Part shown: piece after piece, positions 40,166-50,539 of the stretch | Numbering within the stretch: the first letter of the stretch is position 1 | Layout of the letters: each line of letters starts with the position of its first letter | DNA from: an uncultured Gemmatimonadota bacterium | Lineage (GTDB): Bacteria > Gemmatimonadota > Gemmatimonadetes > Palauibacterales > Palauibacteraceae | Length of the DNA: 64,000 nucleotides | Assembly (NCBI GenBank): GCA_913043255.1 | Contig: CAJWLK010000001.1 | Span: forward strand, 62,001 to 126,000 | Direction of reading: 5' to 3' | Translations under genes and position numbers: made by a program | The notes under the pieces: generated by a model | The model's input: only the letters and a program-made list of their open reading frames with translations | The model's database searches: none | What the model was told of the DNA's origin: nothing

Positions 40166-40933
40166 CTACCGACCACAGTCGCAAATAACCGCCCAACTTG
40201 CCGGATCGAGACTTGCTCCGCCTACTAGAACGCCATCAACACCTGCGGCGGTGATGAGTTCTTTAATATTTTCCGGTTTCACACTCCCGCCATAGAGTAT
40301 GGTCACAGCTTTAGCATTTTCTTCATCAACGATTGCCGCCACCACCTCTCGGACAATTGCATGTGCCTCCGAGGCATCAGATGGAGTCGCAGTATGACCC
40401 GTTCCGATCGCCCACACTGGCTCATATGCATATACCAATTCTCGTCGCACATCTTCAGAGAGCGGCTCTAGGGCACCTCGGATCTGTCGTTCCAAAACAT
40501 TGAAGAGCCGTCCTGCTTCGCGCTCTTCAATGGTTTCTCCCACACACAAAATAGGTTGGATACCTGCATCGAATAGTCGGCCTAGTTTAGTCCCAACCAT
40601 GGCATCTCCATCTCCAAACTCGCTTCGCCGTTCAGAATGTCCAGCTAGTCCCCAAGTGGCTTGGGTGCCGGATACCATCGCGGCCGAAATTGCGCCCGTG
40701 TGTGCCCCTTGCACTTCGGTATGGACGTCTTGGATCCCAAATTCCAGATCCGAACGGCCTTCGACGGCTAGAGCAAAAGGCACAAGACTAATTGATGGCG
40801 GAAAAATGACGATCGTAGCATCATCCCGGGGAGCAAACAGTGTCGTGTATTTTGAAATAAAGGCCTCCACCTCATGGGGGCCCATATACATCTTCCAATT
40901 AGCCGCGAACAAAGGCCGCTTCCGATCCCTCAC
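40166..40933 (-). CDS. tpiA: Triose-phosphate isomerase
   Basis: Interconverts dihydroxyacetone phosphate and glyceraldehyde-3-phosphate. 255 residues with the GTG at 40933, preceded by AAGGAG about 6 nt upstream. A longer reading to 40981 is rejected because the added residues are not family-like. Catalytic residues are visible: Lys in AANWKM, His in GHSERRSEF and Glu in AYEPVWAIGTG, plus YGGSVKPEN. Last gene of gap-pgk-tpiA. Confidence 0.97.
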   Translation of the reverse strand: MRDRKRPLFAANWKMYMGPHEVEAFISKYTTLFAPRDDATIVIFPPSISLVPFALAVEGRSDLEFGIQDVHTEVQGAHTGAISAAMVSGTQATWGLAGHSERRSEFGDGDAMVGTKLGRLFDAGIQPILCVGETIEEREAGRLFNVLERQIRGALEPLSEDVRRELVYAYEPVWAIGTGHTATPSDASEAHAIVREVVAAIVDEENAKAVTILYGGSVKPENIKELITAAGVDGVLVGGASLDPASWAVICDCGR

Positions 40934-41018
40934 CCAATGCTCCTTTCTAGTGCCAATCTTCTTGAGATGAAGCCAATTCAATCGCTACTGATCATTCGTC
41001 GAGTAACGCTCTAAGTCA

Positions 41019-42212
41019 CTATGCCGAGTACGAGGACAGGGCCGTAAGGCCCGGCAAGCCACCCGTTGACACGTATTCAAGGGCTGCTCCACCTCCGGTC
41101 GAGACGTGGGAGATACCCTCTGCAAGTCCAGCCAGTCGAACTGCGGCCGCCGAATCTCCCCCGCCAACCACGGTGAGAGCACCGCAGTTTGTAATCTCTG
41201 CCGCCGTTCTAGCCAAAGAAAAAGTCCCCTCAGTAAAACGCGGGTCCTCAAACAAACCCATAGGTCCATTCCAGAAAAAAGACGAGCACTGCTTCAAATC
41301 TTTTTGATAGCGTTTCCTAGTAACAGGGCCGATATCGACAGCCGCGAACCCTTCAGGAATTTGATCTACCGCTACTTCGCGAACCATGGCAATCGGGTCT
41401 TTTATCGAACTCGTGACTATAACATCCATTGGCAACTGAATCCGTTCACCCGCTTGTCTAAGAAGATCAGCGGCAAGGTCAACAGCGTCATCTTCAACTA
41501 GTGACCCTCCCATATAATACCCTTGAGCCCGTAAAAACGTGTTGGCCATAGCCCCTCCCACGAGAATACGATCGGCCCGTGAGAGCAACGCGTTTAGTAG
41601 ATCAATTTTGTCACTAATCTTCGCCCCTCCAAAGGCCACCACAAAGGGTCGCGGAGGATCTTTGAGCACGCGCAAGGCCTTAAGCTCTCTTTCAACCAAT
41701 AGCCCCAAAACAGCAGGAGACAGAACTTGCGCCACGCCAGCGGTAGACGCATGCGCTCTATGCATAGTGCCAAATGCATCATTCACAAAAAAGTCCCCGA
41801 GCATTCCAAGTCGTTCCGCTAGCGTCGGATCATTGTTCATTTCACCTGGCAGAAAACGTGTATTTTCCAGCAGTAAAATTCCTCCATCCTGTATTTCTCG
41901 ACTCGCACTTACAGCCTCAGGGCTATCGCAGGTTCCAACGAAACGGACCTCCGCCCCGATCTTGTCCGCAAGTGCATTAGCAACCGGTTTTAGGGAGAGC
42001 GCAGGGTTCGGAACCCCTCCCGGTCGACCCAGGTGCGATAAGAGCACCGGCCGGCAACCACGATCCAGCAACCACTGCAGGGTCGGAAGTGAAGCATCTA
42101 TCCGCATCGTGTCAGCAACTCGCCCACTACTGATAGGGACGTTGTAATCGACACGAACGAGGGCGCGGTTTCCAACCAAATCGCCCGTCAGATCACGGAG
42201 AGATTTTGGCAT
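41019..42212 (-). CDS. pgk: Phosphoglycerate kinase
   Basis: Glycolytic kinase that makes ATP from 1,3-bisphosphoglycerate. 397 residues. Signature RVDYNVPISSG near the start, HLGRPGG, and GNRALVRVD-type N-terminus; the nucleotide domain has FVVAFGGAKISDKI and, near the end, VVGGGDSAAAV and STGGGAALEYVSTG. It lies 21 bp after gap. Uninterrupted and of normal size. Confidence 0.97.
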   Translation of the reverse strand: MPKSLRDLTGDLVGNRALVRVDYNVPISSGRVADTMRIDASLPTLQWLLDRGCRPVLLSHLGRPGGVPNPALSLKPVANALADKIGAEVRFVGTCDSPEAVSASREIQDGGILLLENTRFLPGEMNNDPTLAERLGMLGDFFVNDAFGTMHRAHASTAGVAQVLSPAVLGLLVERELKALRVLKDPPRPFVVAFGGAKISDKIDLLNALLSRADRILVGGAMANTFLRAQGYYMGGSLVEDDAVDLAADLLRQAGERIQLPMDVIVTSSIKDPIAMVREVAVDQIPEGFAAVDIGPVTRKRYQKDLKQCSSFFWNGPMGLFEDPRFTEGTFSLARTAAEITNCGALTVVGGGDSAAAVRLAGLAEGISHVSTGGGAALEYVSTGGLPGLTALSSYSA

Positions 42213-42233
42213 CTCGCTAAAAGGTGCCCCCCC

Positions 42234-43346
<1,113 letters not shown>

Positions 43347-43396
43347 CTATCTGGATGTAACAGAATCGAATATTGAACTTCAACTTATACTGGGCC

Positions 43397-44209
43397 TCAA
43401 GCTTCTTCGAGCGCTACTCGGGCTGCGGTCCGCATCGCCTGAATGGGCGGCTCTTGATCAGGGAACCAATGCCGAAGTGATAATGCTGCCTGCATAATCA
43501 ACATACCCAACCCATCGGACGCTGGAATCCCACGCTTGATCGCACTACGCACCCAAGCCGTCTTACCCGGAATATACACCATATCATAAACTGACTTACA
43601 AGTTATCATTCCCAGATCAATGGGATCGGGATCAGTTGGCTTCAGACCCAGTCTCGTGGCATTCACTACGAGGTCATAGGTGACATCCAAGACCTCTCCC
43701 TCCACTACCAATGTTGCAATATTTGGAGCAGTCTTCTTAAGCGCTAAAGCAGGCTCTAACGTACGGTTTTGTATGGCAACCGAGGATACACCACCTTCTA
43801 CAAGCGCATGAAGGGCCGCCCGTGCGGCACCACCTGCACCCAGAAGCAACACACGACTCCCCAACACATCAAACTCACTTTCACCCAAGGCCGCGGTAAG
43901 TCCAGCAACATCAGTATTTGCGCCGGAAAGAACTCCCCCCTCCGTCCTCCAGTAACAATTACAAGCGCCCGTAGCTTGAACTTCATCAGACATTTCATCC
44001 ACTATGGATGCTGCCAAAATCTTATGTGGCAGTGTTACATTTCCTCCGCATATCTGCGGGTTCCGCATCGCCTCGCTGAGATCATCGGATGACACCCGAG
44101 AAACTTCATACTCAGCATCAATCCCCCATTCCGAAAAAGCGGCAGAATACACATGAGGTGATATCGAATGAGCTATTGGATCACCAAGAAGATGGAATTT
44201 CATTTTCAT
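43397..44209 (-). CDS. aroE: Shikimate dehydrogenase
   Basis: NADPH-dependent reduction of 3-dehydroshikimate to shikimate. 270 residues. Substrate site HLLGDPIAHSISPHVYSAAF, catalytic Lys in GGNVTLPHKI, and the nucleotide motif LLLGAGGAARAALHAL are present, as is NATRLGLKP. It is the last gene of the long minus-strand run before gap. An ATG two codons in is equally plausible as the start. Confidence 0.95.
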   Translation of the reverse strand: MKMKFHLLGDPIAHSISPHVYSAAFSEWGIDAEYEVSRVSSDDLSEAMRNPQICGGNVTLPHKILAASIVDEMSDEVQATGACNCYWRTEGGVLSGANTDVAGLTAALGESEFDVLGSRVLLLGAGGAARAALHALVEGGVSSVAIQNRTLEPALALKKTAPNIATLVVEGEVLDVTYDLVVNATRLGLKPTDPDPIDLGMITCKSVYDMVYIPGKTAWVRSAIKRGIPASDGLGMLIMQAALSLRHWFPDQEPPIQAMRTAARVALEEA

Positions 44210-44250
44210 TAGTTCTGTGTGGTCATCCTAGACTCATACCGAGCCATCGT

Positions 44251-44766
44251 TTAAACATCGTCAGTAGAGAACGGTTTTGGTGGTAGCGAGCCCTCCACGT
44301 TCGACTCTTCATCAACACTCAACATGTCAAAAATTCCGCGTATGGCGACTTCCAACAAAGCGTACGTTTCACAGTAGACATCGAAGTCCCCACCGTAAGG
44401 ATCGGGAACGCCATGTCCATACTGTGCGTGGCCATCGGGCAGAAAATGTGTCAGCAAGAATGCCGGAAGATCGGATTGCAGGTGCCGTACACGATCTATA
44501 TGAGACTGATCCATCCCGATCAAGTAGTCACCCCAATTCAGAAGCGCCGAGGTCAATGGTTGAGAACTGTGGTTAACGAGATCCAGACCATGTGCTGCTG
44601 CCACGTCAATTCCTGGAGCAGTCGCACGCTGACCTATGCATGCAAACGTTCCGGCCGATGCACATAAAACATTGTCCACTCCTCGCGCACGCGCTTCTGC
44701 CTTCCCAATCACTTCTGCCAGGGGACTTCGGCACGTATTTCCGGTACAAACAAAAAGCAGGTTCAT
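44251..44766 (-). CDS. Low-molecular-weight protein-tyrosine phosphatase family
   Basis: 171 residues. P-loop VCTGNTCRSPLAE at the N-terminus (Cys and Arg of CX5R) and the acid loop DPYGGDFDVY at the C-terminal third. The family includes tyrosine and arginine phosphatases, so the substrate is unknown. ATGA overlap with the tsaC stop suggests co-translation, as in other bacteria where the two are neighbours. Confidence 0.9.
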   Translation of the reverse strand: MNLLFVCTGNTCRSPLAEVIGKAEARARGVDNVLCASAGTFACIGQRATAPGIDVAAAHGLDLVNHSSQPLTSALLNWGDYLIGMDQSHIDRVRHLQSDLPAFLLTHFLPDGHAQYGHGVPDPYGGDFDVYCETYALLEVAIRGIFDMLSVDEESNVEGSLPPKPFSTDDV

Positions 44767-45419
44767 AACGGATCTTGCCCCATTACTTTTTTCTCCAAAA
44801 CATTTTCAATGTCTTTGTTCTTGATCACGCCCTCTCGAAGGATAAGAGGATTTCTTTCCCTAAGAGACACCAATGTAGAAGGAACCGAAATCGGCAAATC
44901 CCCAGTATCGAGCCATCCTCCAATTCCTACTGGAAGCACCATCTCGCCGAGCACTGTGCGCACCTCCTTACTCGTACGAGCTGGACGACGACCACTTAGG
45001 TTGAGGCTTGTCGATGTTAACACATTTCGGGTTCGCTCCAAGAGCGCCCTGGTAACCGGATGACCATCGATCCGTACGGCAATCCCCGTTGCCGTACCAT
45101 CCGCCAACACGATGGTTAATGGGCCCGGCCAAAATGCCTCAGCTAGATGACTTGCATCAGAGGGCCACTCGATATTCGGCAACTCTTTGTGAAGACTCTC
45201 CATATCATAAAGAAGATGGATCAGCGGCCTAACCTTGCGCCTCTTTGCCTTTGAAATTTCAGCAGAAGTAGCGGGATCCCCTCTGCCGCCGATCCCATAC
45301 ACCGTCGACGTCGGGTGGACGACAGTGCCTCCCCTATTTAGACAAACTGCAGCTCTTGTAATCGCCTGATCATCTACGAGATGAGGGCTATCCAATTGCA
45401 GTGGACTGCCGCCTTCCAC
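44763..45419 (-). CDS. tsaC: Threonylcarbamoyl-AMP synthase (Sua5/YciO/YrdC family)
   Basis: Uses ATP, bicarbonate and threonine for the t6A37 modification of tRNA. 218 residues; GTG start. Motifs include GGTVVHPTSTVYGIGG, KAKRRKVRPLIHLL, AFWPGPLTIVL and STSLNLSGRRPA. YciO paralogues share the fold, so the assignment to TsaC rests on full motifs and is not absolute. Overlaps the phosphatase gene as ATGA. Confidence 0.9.
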   Translation of the reverse strand: MEGGSPLQLDSPHLVDDQAITRAAVCLNRGGTVVHPTSTVYGIGGRGDPATSAEISKAKRRKVRPLIHLLYDMESLHKELPNIEWPSDASHLAEAFWPGPLTIVLADGTATGIAVRIDGHPVTRALLERTRNVLTSTSLNLSGRRPARTSKEVRTVLGEMVLPVGIGGWLDTGDLPISVPSTLVSLRERNPLILREGVIKNKDIENVLEKKVMGQDPL

Positions 45420-45476
45420 TGGCCTTGAGAAAGCCTCCCACTCATACCAACCGACCGATAGAGTACCGATACTGAT

Positions 45477-46181
45477 TTAGTTTCCGTTAATAATCCGGCC
45501 ACTCTCGACTAACCAACGTGCTCGGGCAAGATCATCTTTCGTTGTGATTTTGAAATTATGTGGATCCCCCACAACTGTTCGCACTCGTACTCCAGCCTGT
45601 TCGCACAAGGCCGCATCATCCGTCAAATCGGCAAGGTTCTGTCCTCCCGCATAGGCCTCATGTAAAACAGCAGCAGGGAAACCTTGTGGTGTTTGAGCCC
45701 TGCGAAGCATCGATCGTCGAGGTGTATCTCGAATCCAACCACGGTCATTTACACGTTTAATGGTGTCCGTTACCGGGAGAACTGGGATCACTGGCCCCTT
45801 CCGTGCAGCTTCAATGACGCGAGAGATCAGGTCGCTCATCACAAATGGCCGTGCACCATCGTGTATGAGGGTCAATTGGCAGTCAGCCGGCACCACGGTT
45901 AAACCAGCTTGAACCGACTCCGCCCGAGTTGGGCCACCTGGGATCACAATGGCGATATCAGACAGCCACGGTGGTGGTGATTCTGCATACTCCTTGGGCA
46001 ACGCCACGATAACCACGTCGACTTCCGGATGATCTGCAAATGTTTTCACAGACCACGCAAGTAAGGGTCTTCCTCCCAAATCGAGAAACTGCTTGGGTAG
46101 TTCACCCCCCAATCTTTTCCCCTCTCCCCCCGCGACCACTATCGCGGAGGCTGGGTTACTGACCTCCGAAGCGTCTCCCAC
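45477..46181 (-). CDS. ispD: 2-C-methyl-D-erythritol 4-phosphate cytidylyltransferase
   Basis: Third step of the MEP pathway, using CTP. 234 residues; GTG start 3 bp after the dnaB stop. Nucleotidyltransferase motif VVAGGEGKRLGGELPKQFLDLGGRPLL, then HDGARPFV and RAQTPQGF are typical. The partner ispF lies far away at 7977. Confidence 0.95.
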   Translation of the reverse strand: MGDASEVSNPASAIVVAGGEGKRLGGELPKQFLDLGGRPLLAWSVKTFADHPEVDVVIVALPKEYAESPPPWLSDIAIVIPGGPTRAESVQAGLTVVPADCQLTLIHDGARPFVMSDLISRVIEAARKGPVIPVLPVTDTIKRVNDRGWIRDTPRRSMLRRAQTPQGFPAAVLHEAYAGGQNLADLTDDAALCEQAGVRVRTVVGDPHNFKITTKDDLARARWLVESGRIINGN

Positions 46182-46184
46182 AGT

Positions 46185-47585
46185 TCAGTCGGGGTCCGGG
46201 CGCGTAGCAACCGACTCAAATGCCGTAAACGCTTTGTGGAAATACAGTTCGACATTCCCAGTTGGCCCGTTTCGCTGTTTAGACAAGAGAAGCTCTGCTC
46301 TTCCCGCCAGTCCTTTTTCCTCGATCTCTTGAGGGTTTCGATACATCTCTTCTCGGAAGATAAACAGGACCACATCAGCATCCTGTTCAATTGCGCCAGA
46401 ATCTCGCAGGTCCGACAAACGAGGCCGATGACTTTCACGTTGTTCAGGCTGGCGAGACAATTGAGAGAGCACGAGAAGCGGGATCCCAACCTCTTTTGCA
46501 ATAGCTTTAAGTGACCTTGAAATGGCACTAATTTCCTGTTGTCGACTCTCGACTCCTGACGGTCCCCCCATCAGTTGCAAATAGTCGACGATAACCAGAC
46601 CAATTCCCTCCTCAGCGTGTAGTCGCCTCACCTTTGCGCGTAACTCCACTGGAGAAAGGGCTGCGGTATCATCAATCCAGATTGGCGCTGTGTTCAAGTG
46701 TCCTGCCCCACGGGCAAGATTCGTATAGTCGTCACCTGACAGACGACCAGTGCGGACTCGACTGGAGTCAACTTTTGACTCAGCACAGAGCATACGCTGA
46801 ACTAAGGACTCTTTTGACATTTCAAGCGAAAACACTGCGACTGGAACCTTTTCTGCTATTGCGGCGTGTTGAGCGATGTTAAGTGCGAGTGCCGTTTTCC
46901 CCATCGAAGGCCTACCCGCAAGGACAATGAAATCCGCAGGTTGAAACCCAGCGGTCAACCGATCTAAGTCCAACAAGCCTGATGGCACCCCAGTGATTGC
47001 ACCGGGGTTTTTGGTCAGGTCATCAATCCTATCCATAGTGGACCGGAGCACTTCTTTGATACGGCTAAATCCTCCACGCTCTTCAGCTTCTGCAATCTCA
47101 AAAATCCGCTGTTCCGCCTGATCGAGCGTCTGGTCTACTTCCCCACTCGATGCTCCATATGCGTCTTGGATGATGTCAGTAGCACTTCTAATCAGGTTAC
47201 GTAAAACGCTCTTGTCTCGGAGTATCTGACAGTGGTATTCAACATTTGCCGCGGTAGGAACTGCGTCGACGAGCCGTGCCAAGTAGGCCATGCCGCCTAC
47301 GGCATCAAGCTCTCCTGCAGTCTTGAGTTCATCGGCCAGTGTGACCGCATCAATGACATCGCCTTGTTCGTACAGACGGATCATCGCACGAAAAATCCCG
47401 CGGTTCCCTTCTCGGTAAAAGGCAGAATCATTGATCTGGTCGACCGCTATGGAAACAGCATCGTTGTCGATAAGCATCGCGCCGAGGACAGACAGTTCCG
47501 CCTCTTCGGACCAAGGGGCCTGCCTACCCTCGAAAACATTGATCGGGAGGGGCAACGCTGTATCAGGCATGTGCTCTATCACCAT
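46185..47585 (-). CDS. dnaB: Replicative DNA helicase
   Basis: Hexameric 5'-3' helicase of the replisome. 466 residues (461 if the ATG at 47570 is used). N-terminal domain with PWSEEAELSVLGAMLIDNDA, linker, then RecA-like ATPase: Walker A GRPSMGKTALALN, Walker B GLVIVDYLQLM, and SDLRDSGAIEQDADVV. No intein is present. The upstream uracil-glycosylase stop at 47563 lies inside the start region. Confidence 0.96.
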   Translation of the reverse strand: MVIEHMPDTALPLPINVFEGRQAPWSEEAELSVLGAMLIDNDAVSIAVDQINDSAFYREGNRGIFRAMIRLYEQGDVIDAVTLADELKTAGELDAVGGMAYLARLVDAVPTAANVEYHCQILRDKSVLRNLIRSATDIIQDAYGASSGEVDQTLDQAEQRIFEIAEAEERGGFSRIKEVLRSTMDRIDDLTKNPGAITGVPSGLLDLDRLTAGFQPADFIVLAGRPSMGKTALALNIAQHAAIAEKVPVAVFSLEMSKESLVQRMLCAESKVDSSRVRTGRLSGDDYTNLARGAGHLNTAPIWIDDTAALSPVELRAKVRRLHAEEGIGLVIVDYLQLMGGPSGVESRQQEISAISRSLKAIAKEVGIPLLVLSQLSRQPEQRESHRPRLSDLRDSGAIEQDADVVLFIFREEMYRNPQEIEEKGLAGRAELLLSKQRNGPTGNVELYFHKAFTAFESVATRPDPD

Positions 47586-48360
47586 CCAACATGGACCTCA
47601 CGATCTGCAGATCCTCCCACGTCGGCCGTACCCACGCCGGGTTTCGAAGTAGCGCAGCCGGGTGATACGTAGCTACTACAGGATATCCTCCGTATTCGTG
47701 CACGCGACCACGTAAACGACCCAACGCCAATTTCGTCTGGAGAAGAGTCCGTGTCGCAAAAGCTCCAAACGCCAATATGACCTCCGGTTGAATTATATCG
47801 AGTTGACGGATGAGATAGGGTGAGCAGGCTTCAACCTCCTCTGGCAACGGGTCCCGGTTCCGTGGCGGTCGTGATTTCAGCACGTTACAGATGTACACCG
47901 TTTCCCTCGGCAAACCAATGGACAACAATAATCGATCGAGCAACTGACCAGCCCGTCCTACAAACGGTCTCCCCGTCTCATCTTCTTTGGCACCCGGCGC
48001 TTCTCCCACACACACGACTCGAGCATCAATGGCACCCTCCCCAAAGACTGATCGGTTCCTCTCCTCGTGCAGAGAACAGCGTGTACAACGCGCTACTAGT
48101 TCCGATAGCACTTCGAAATCTTTTGCTTCCAGTATCTCTACATCACTAATGCCGGGAGAATGCCCCCCCCTGGTTCCTGTGGAAGAGGACTTCTGGCATC
48201 CAGACCCTGAATCTGTAGACTCTGCTGGCATAGCTCGTAACGCCTCAAGCGTAGCCTCACGAGTCAAATTCTCTAGGGCTACTCCTTGACCCTCCATCTC
48301 GAATGTTTGAGACAGGTAGCGTCGAGCTAGTTCAATGATATCTGGTGTCACTTCACTCAT
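47563..48360 (-). CDS. Type-4 uracil-DNA glycosylase (iron-sulfur)
   Basis: Removes uracil from DNA in base excision repair. 265 residues with the ATG at 48360. An N-terminal extension of about 80 variable residues precedes the catalytic domain. Iron-sulfur ligands CTRCSL, the VVCVGEAPGAKEDETGRPFVGRAGQLLD region, YICNVLKSRPPRNRDP and YHPAALLRNP are diagnostic of family 4. The start overlaps the coaBC end by 8 bp. A longer frame to 48399 lies inside coaBC and is rejected. Confidence 0.93.
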   Translation of the reverse strand: MSEVTPDIIELARRYLSQTFEMEGQGVALENLTREATLEALRAMPAESTDSGSGCQKSSSTGTRGGHSPGISDVEILEAKDFEVLSELVARCTRCSLHEERNRSVFGEGAIDARVVCVGEAPGAKEDETGRPFVGRAGQLLDRLLLSIGLPRETVYICNVLKSRPPRNRDPLPEEVEACSPYLIRQLDIIQPEVILAFGAFATRTLLQTKLALGRLRGRVHEYGGYPVVATYHPAALLRNPAWVRPTWEDLQIVRSMLDGDRAHA

Positions 48361-49552
48361 CCATCGCACTCTCAATGTGGTCAAGGAGCTGATCGGCAAG
48401 CTCTTCCTTCGTGGCCAGCGGAAGTTCCTCCACCTTTCCCGACGAATGCACTAGAGAGATTCGATTCGTCTCCACCTCAAAACCAGCGCCAGGTTCATTA
48501 GCTACGTTAACAGCAACGAGCTGCATCCCCTTCCGCTCCATTTTATCGCGACCATTCTCAATGGCATCTTCCGTTTCTAGCGCGAAACCCAGAGTGAAAA
48601 TTCCATTCTTTTCTCTGAGTGATTTAGTTTCCAACAAAAGATCAGGTCCGGGGTGAAGCGAAAGGGTTAGCCCCTCAGAACCCTCTTTTTTGATTTTAGC
48701 ATCAGGCATACGGACAACCTCAAAGTCTGCAACTGCAGCTGTCATGATTAGGACGTCCGCTTCCGCCAGCTCAGCTTTCAATGCCTCCTGCATCTCTTGA
48801 GCAGTCTCAACTTCTATAACAGACAACCCAAATGTCGAAGTCGGCATTGCGGGACCTGTGATCAGGGTCACACTACCACCACGGCGCCATGAAGCTCTGG
48901 CCAACGAATAACCCATACGTCCGGAAGATCGATTTGAAAGAAAACGAACAGGATCCAGCGAAGATCTCGTAGGCCCTGCCGTTACCACGACCTTCAACCC
49001 CTCAAACCGAGAGTGTGACTCAAGTGCTTTGCCAATACTGGCCATAATTTCTTCTGGCTCAACCAATCGCCCAACACCACTTTCACCTTCCGCAAGTGGT
49101 CCTTCAGCCGGCCCGACAATGTCATAACCAAATTTTAACAGACTACAGATATTTGCTTGCGTGGCCGGATGCTTCCACATCCGGGTATTCATCGCAGGGC
49201 AAACAATCACCGGAGCTTCTGCCGCCAAGAGGGTGGCAGAGGCGAGATCCTTCGCGCCCCCTACTGCCATACTTGAGATGAGATCGGCGGTCGCAGGTGC
49301 CACAACAATTACGTCAGCACTTTTCCCCAGATCGAGGTGAGCCATGGCAGTTTGCCACAACTTGGTATGAACCTGCCGTCCTGTAATCCCCTCAAACGTT
49401 TCAGCACCCACAAAACGTTGTGCTGCTTCCGTAAGTATTACGTCTACAGAAGCTCCCGCCTGAATCAGGCGGCGAGAAAGAAATGCGCTCTTGTATGCGG
49501 CAATCCCGCCGGAGACGACGAGTAGGACGCGACGACCGTCAAAAGGCCGCAC
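48353..49552 (-). CDS. coaBC: Bifunctional phosphopantothenoylcysteine decarboxylase/synthetase
   Basis: Two steps of coenzyme A synthesis. 399 residues. CoaC half: VSGGIAAYKSAFLSR, then IVCPAMNTRMWKHPA with the catalytic Cys. CoaB half: VVTAGPTRSSLDPVRFLSNRSSGRMG and the VAVNVANEPGAGFEVETN end region. It is 15 bp after rpoZ, the usual neighbour order gmk-rpoZ-coaBC. Confidence 0.95.
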   Translation of the reverse strand: MRPFDGRRVLLVVSGGIAAYKSAFLSRRLIQAGASVDVILTEAAQRFVGAETFEGITGRQVHTKLWQTAMAHLDLGKSADVIVVAPATADLISSMAVGGAKDLASATLLAAEAPVIVCPAMNTRMWKHPATQANICSLLKFGYDIVGPAEGPLAEGESGVGRLVEPEEIMASIGKALESHSRFEGLKVVVTAGPTRSSLDPVRFLSNRSSGRMGYSLARASWRRGGSVTLITGPAMPTSTFGLSVIEVETAQEMQEALKAELAEADVLIMTAAVADFEVVRMPDAKIKKEGSEGLTLSLHPGPDLLLETKSLREKNGIFTLGFALETEDAIENGRDKMERKGMQLVAVNVANEPGAGFEVETNRISLVHSSGKVEELPLATKEELADQLLDHIESAMDE

Positions 49553-49566
49553 GTTCCCGTCCCCCG

Positions 49567-49791
49567 TCAGGCCGTAGGTGCCGAACGCATGTGGTGGACC
49601 AGCCTATACTGCAGCTTCCGGTCCTCCGATGTCAGAGCCTCAACCGCAAGCGTGGTGAACTTCACCGCACCATATGGTGACCGCTCCAGCGGCAGCGCGT
49701 TCAGCTCCCGGGCATATTTCGCCGCAACCAGCACGCCCAAGTACTTGTTCGTGGCCGCCGTGGCTACCTCATCTGGTGTAAATACCTTCAT
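49567..49791 (-). CDS. rpoZ: RNA polymerase omega subunit
   Basis: Assembly subunit of RNA polymerase. 74 residues with the ATG at 49791 (AGAGGT about 5 nt upstream). Sequence ATNKYLGVLVAAKYARELNALP resembles the conserved omega N-terminal region, followed by KFTTLAVEALTSEDRKLQYRL. Context between gmk and coaBC strongly supports it. The frame to 49857 has no matching residues. Confidence 0.85.
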   Translation of the reverse strand: MKVFTPDEVATAATNKYLGVLVAAKYARELNALPLERSPYGAVKFTTLAVEALTSEDRKLQYRLVHHMRSAPTA

Positions 49792-49870
49792 GGAACCTCT
49801 CTCACAAAGTCTTCTCGCGGCCCCAAAACCGTATTTGATTCCGCGGGGGGTAAACAAGATACCACATTAG

Positions 49871-50539
49871 TCAAACCTGCTTCAACTCCTCAACTAAATC
49901 CGCTATTAAATTTGAGTCTGGAACAAAGTCTTTTCCAGGTAAAACATTTGCTCCAAACACAATCTTCCGGACCGTATTAACCGCATCTTCCAACCGATCA
50001 TTTACCACGAGGTAATCAAACTCATCGGCAGCCTTAAGCTCGGTACGAGCGGTTGCAATCCGCCGCTCTAACTCATCCTGCGATTCACTGCCTCGCCCCT
50101 CCAACTGTTTAATGATTCGAGCACCCGTGGGTGGAACTACAAAGATAGATACAACCTCGGGGATCCGTGCCCGCACCTGTCGTGCCCCTTGTACGTCAAT
50201 GTCGAGCAAAAGATGTAGACCTCGTCGGACCGCCAAATTCAGATTCGTAGACGGGGTTCCGTACCACTGACCGTGTACTAGAGCATGTTCAAACATGGCT
50301 TCCGCTTCGACAAGAGATTCGAACTCCTCTCGCTCGACAAAACGATAGTCGACGCCGTCTCGTTCATTCAGACGCGGACGTCTTGTCGTCATTGAGATGG
50401 AGAACAAAAAACGCCACCCGTCATCTCCAGCTAGCAGGCGTTTACGAACCGTAGTTTTCCCAGCCCCTGACGGACCGGCAAGGATAACTGGGCGGGCTTG
50501 TCCCGACACCTCTGTCAGTACTGAGCTACCCTCTGTCAT
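49871..50539 (-). CDS. gmk: Guanylate kinase
   Basis: Phosphorylates GMP to GDP. 222 residues. P-loop GPSGAGKTTVRKRLL near residue 21, then SISMTTRRPRLNERDGVDYRFV and LLLDIDVQGARQVR are diagnostic. Overlaps the yicC end as ATGA. A short N-terminal extension of about 17 residues precedes the P-loop strand. Confidence 0.96.
   Translation of the reverse strand: MTEGSSVLTEVSGQARPVILAGPSGAGKTTVRKRLLAGDDGWRFLFSISMTTRRPRLNERDGVDYRFVEREEFESLVEAEAMFEHALVHGQWYGTPSTNLNLAVRRGLHLLLDIDVQGARQVRARIPEVVSIFVVPPTGARIIKQLEGRGSESQDELERRIATARTELKAADEFDYLVVNDRLEDAVNTVRKIVFGANVLPGKDFVPDSNLIADLVEELKQV

Noticed and set aside
40934-40981. Upstream ATG for tpiA
   Set aside because: The added residues are not family-like, and the GTG at 40933 has a well-spaced AAGGAG.
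41539-42147. 202-codon plus-strand frame antisense to pgk
   Set aside because: Ser/Arg/Pro-rich shadow of an unmistakable phosphoglycerate kinase.
46185-47585. Intein in dnaB
   Set aside because: The helicase is 466 residues with uninterrupted Walker motifs; no insertion is present.
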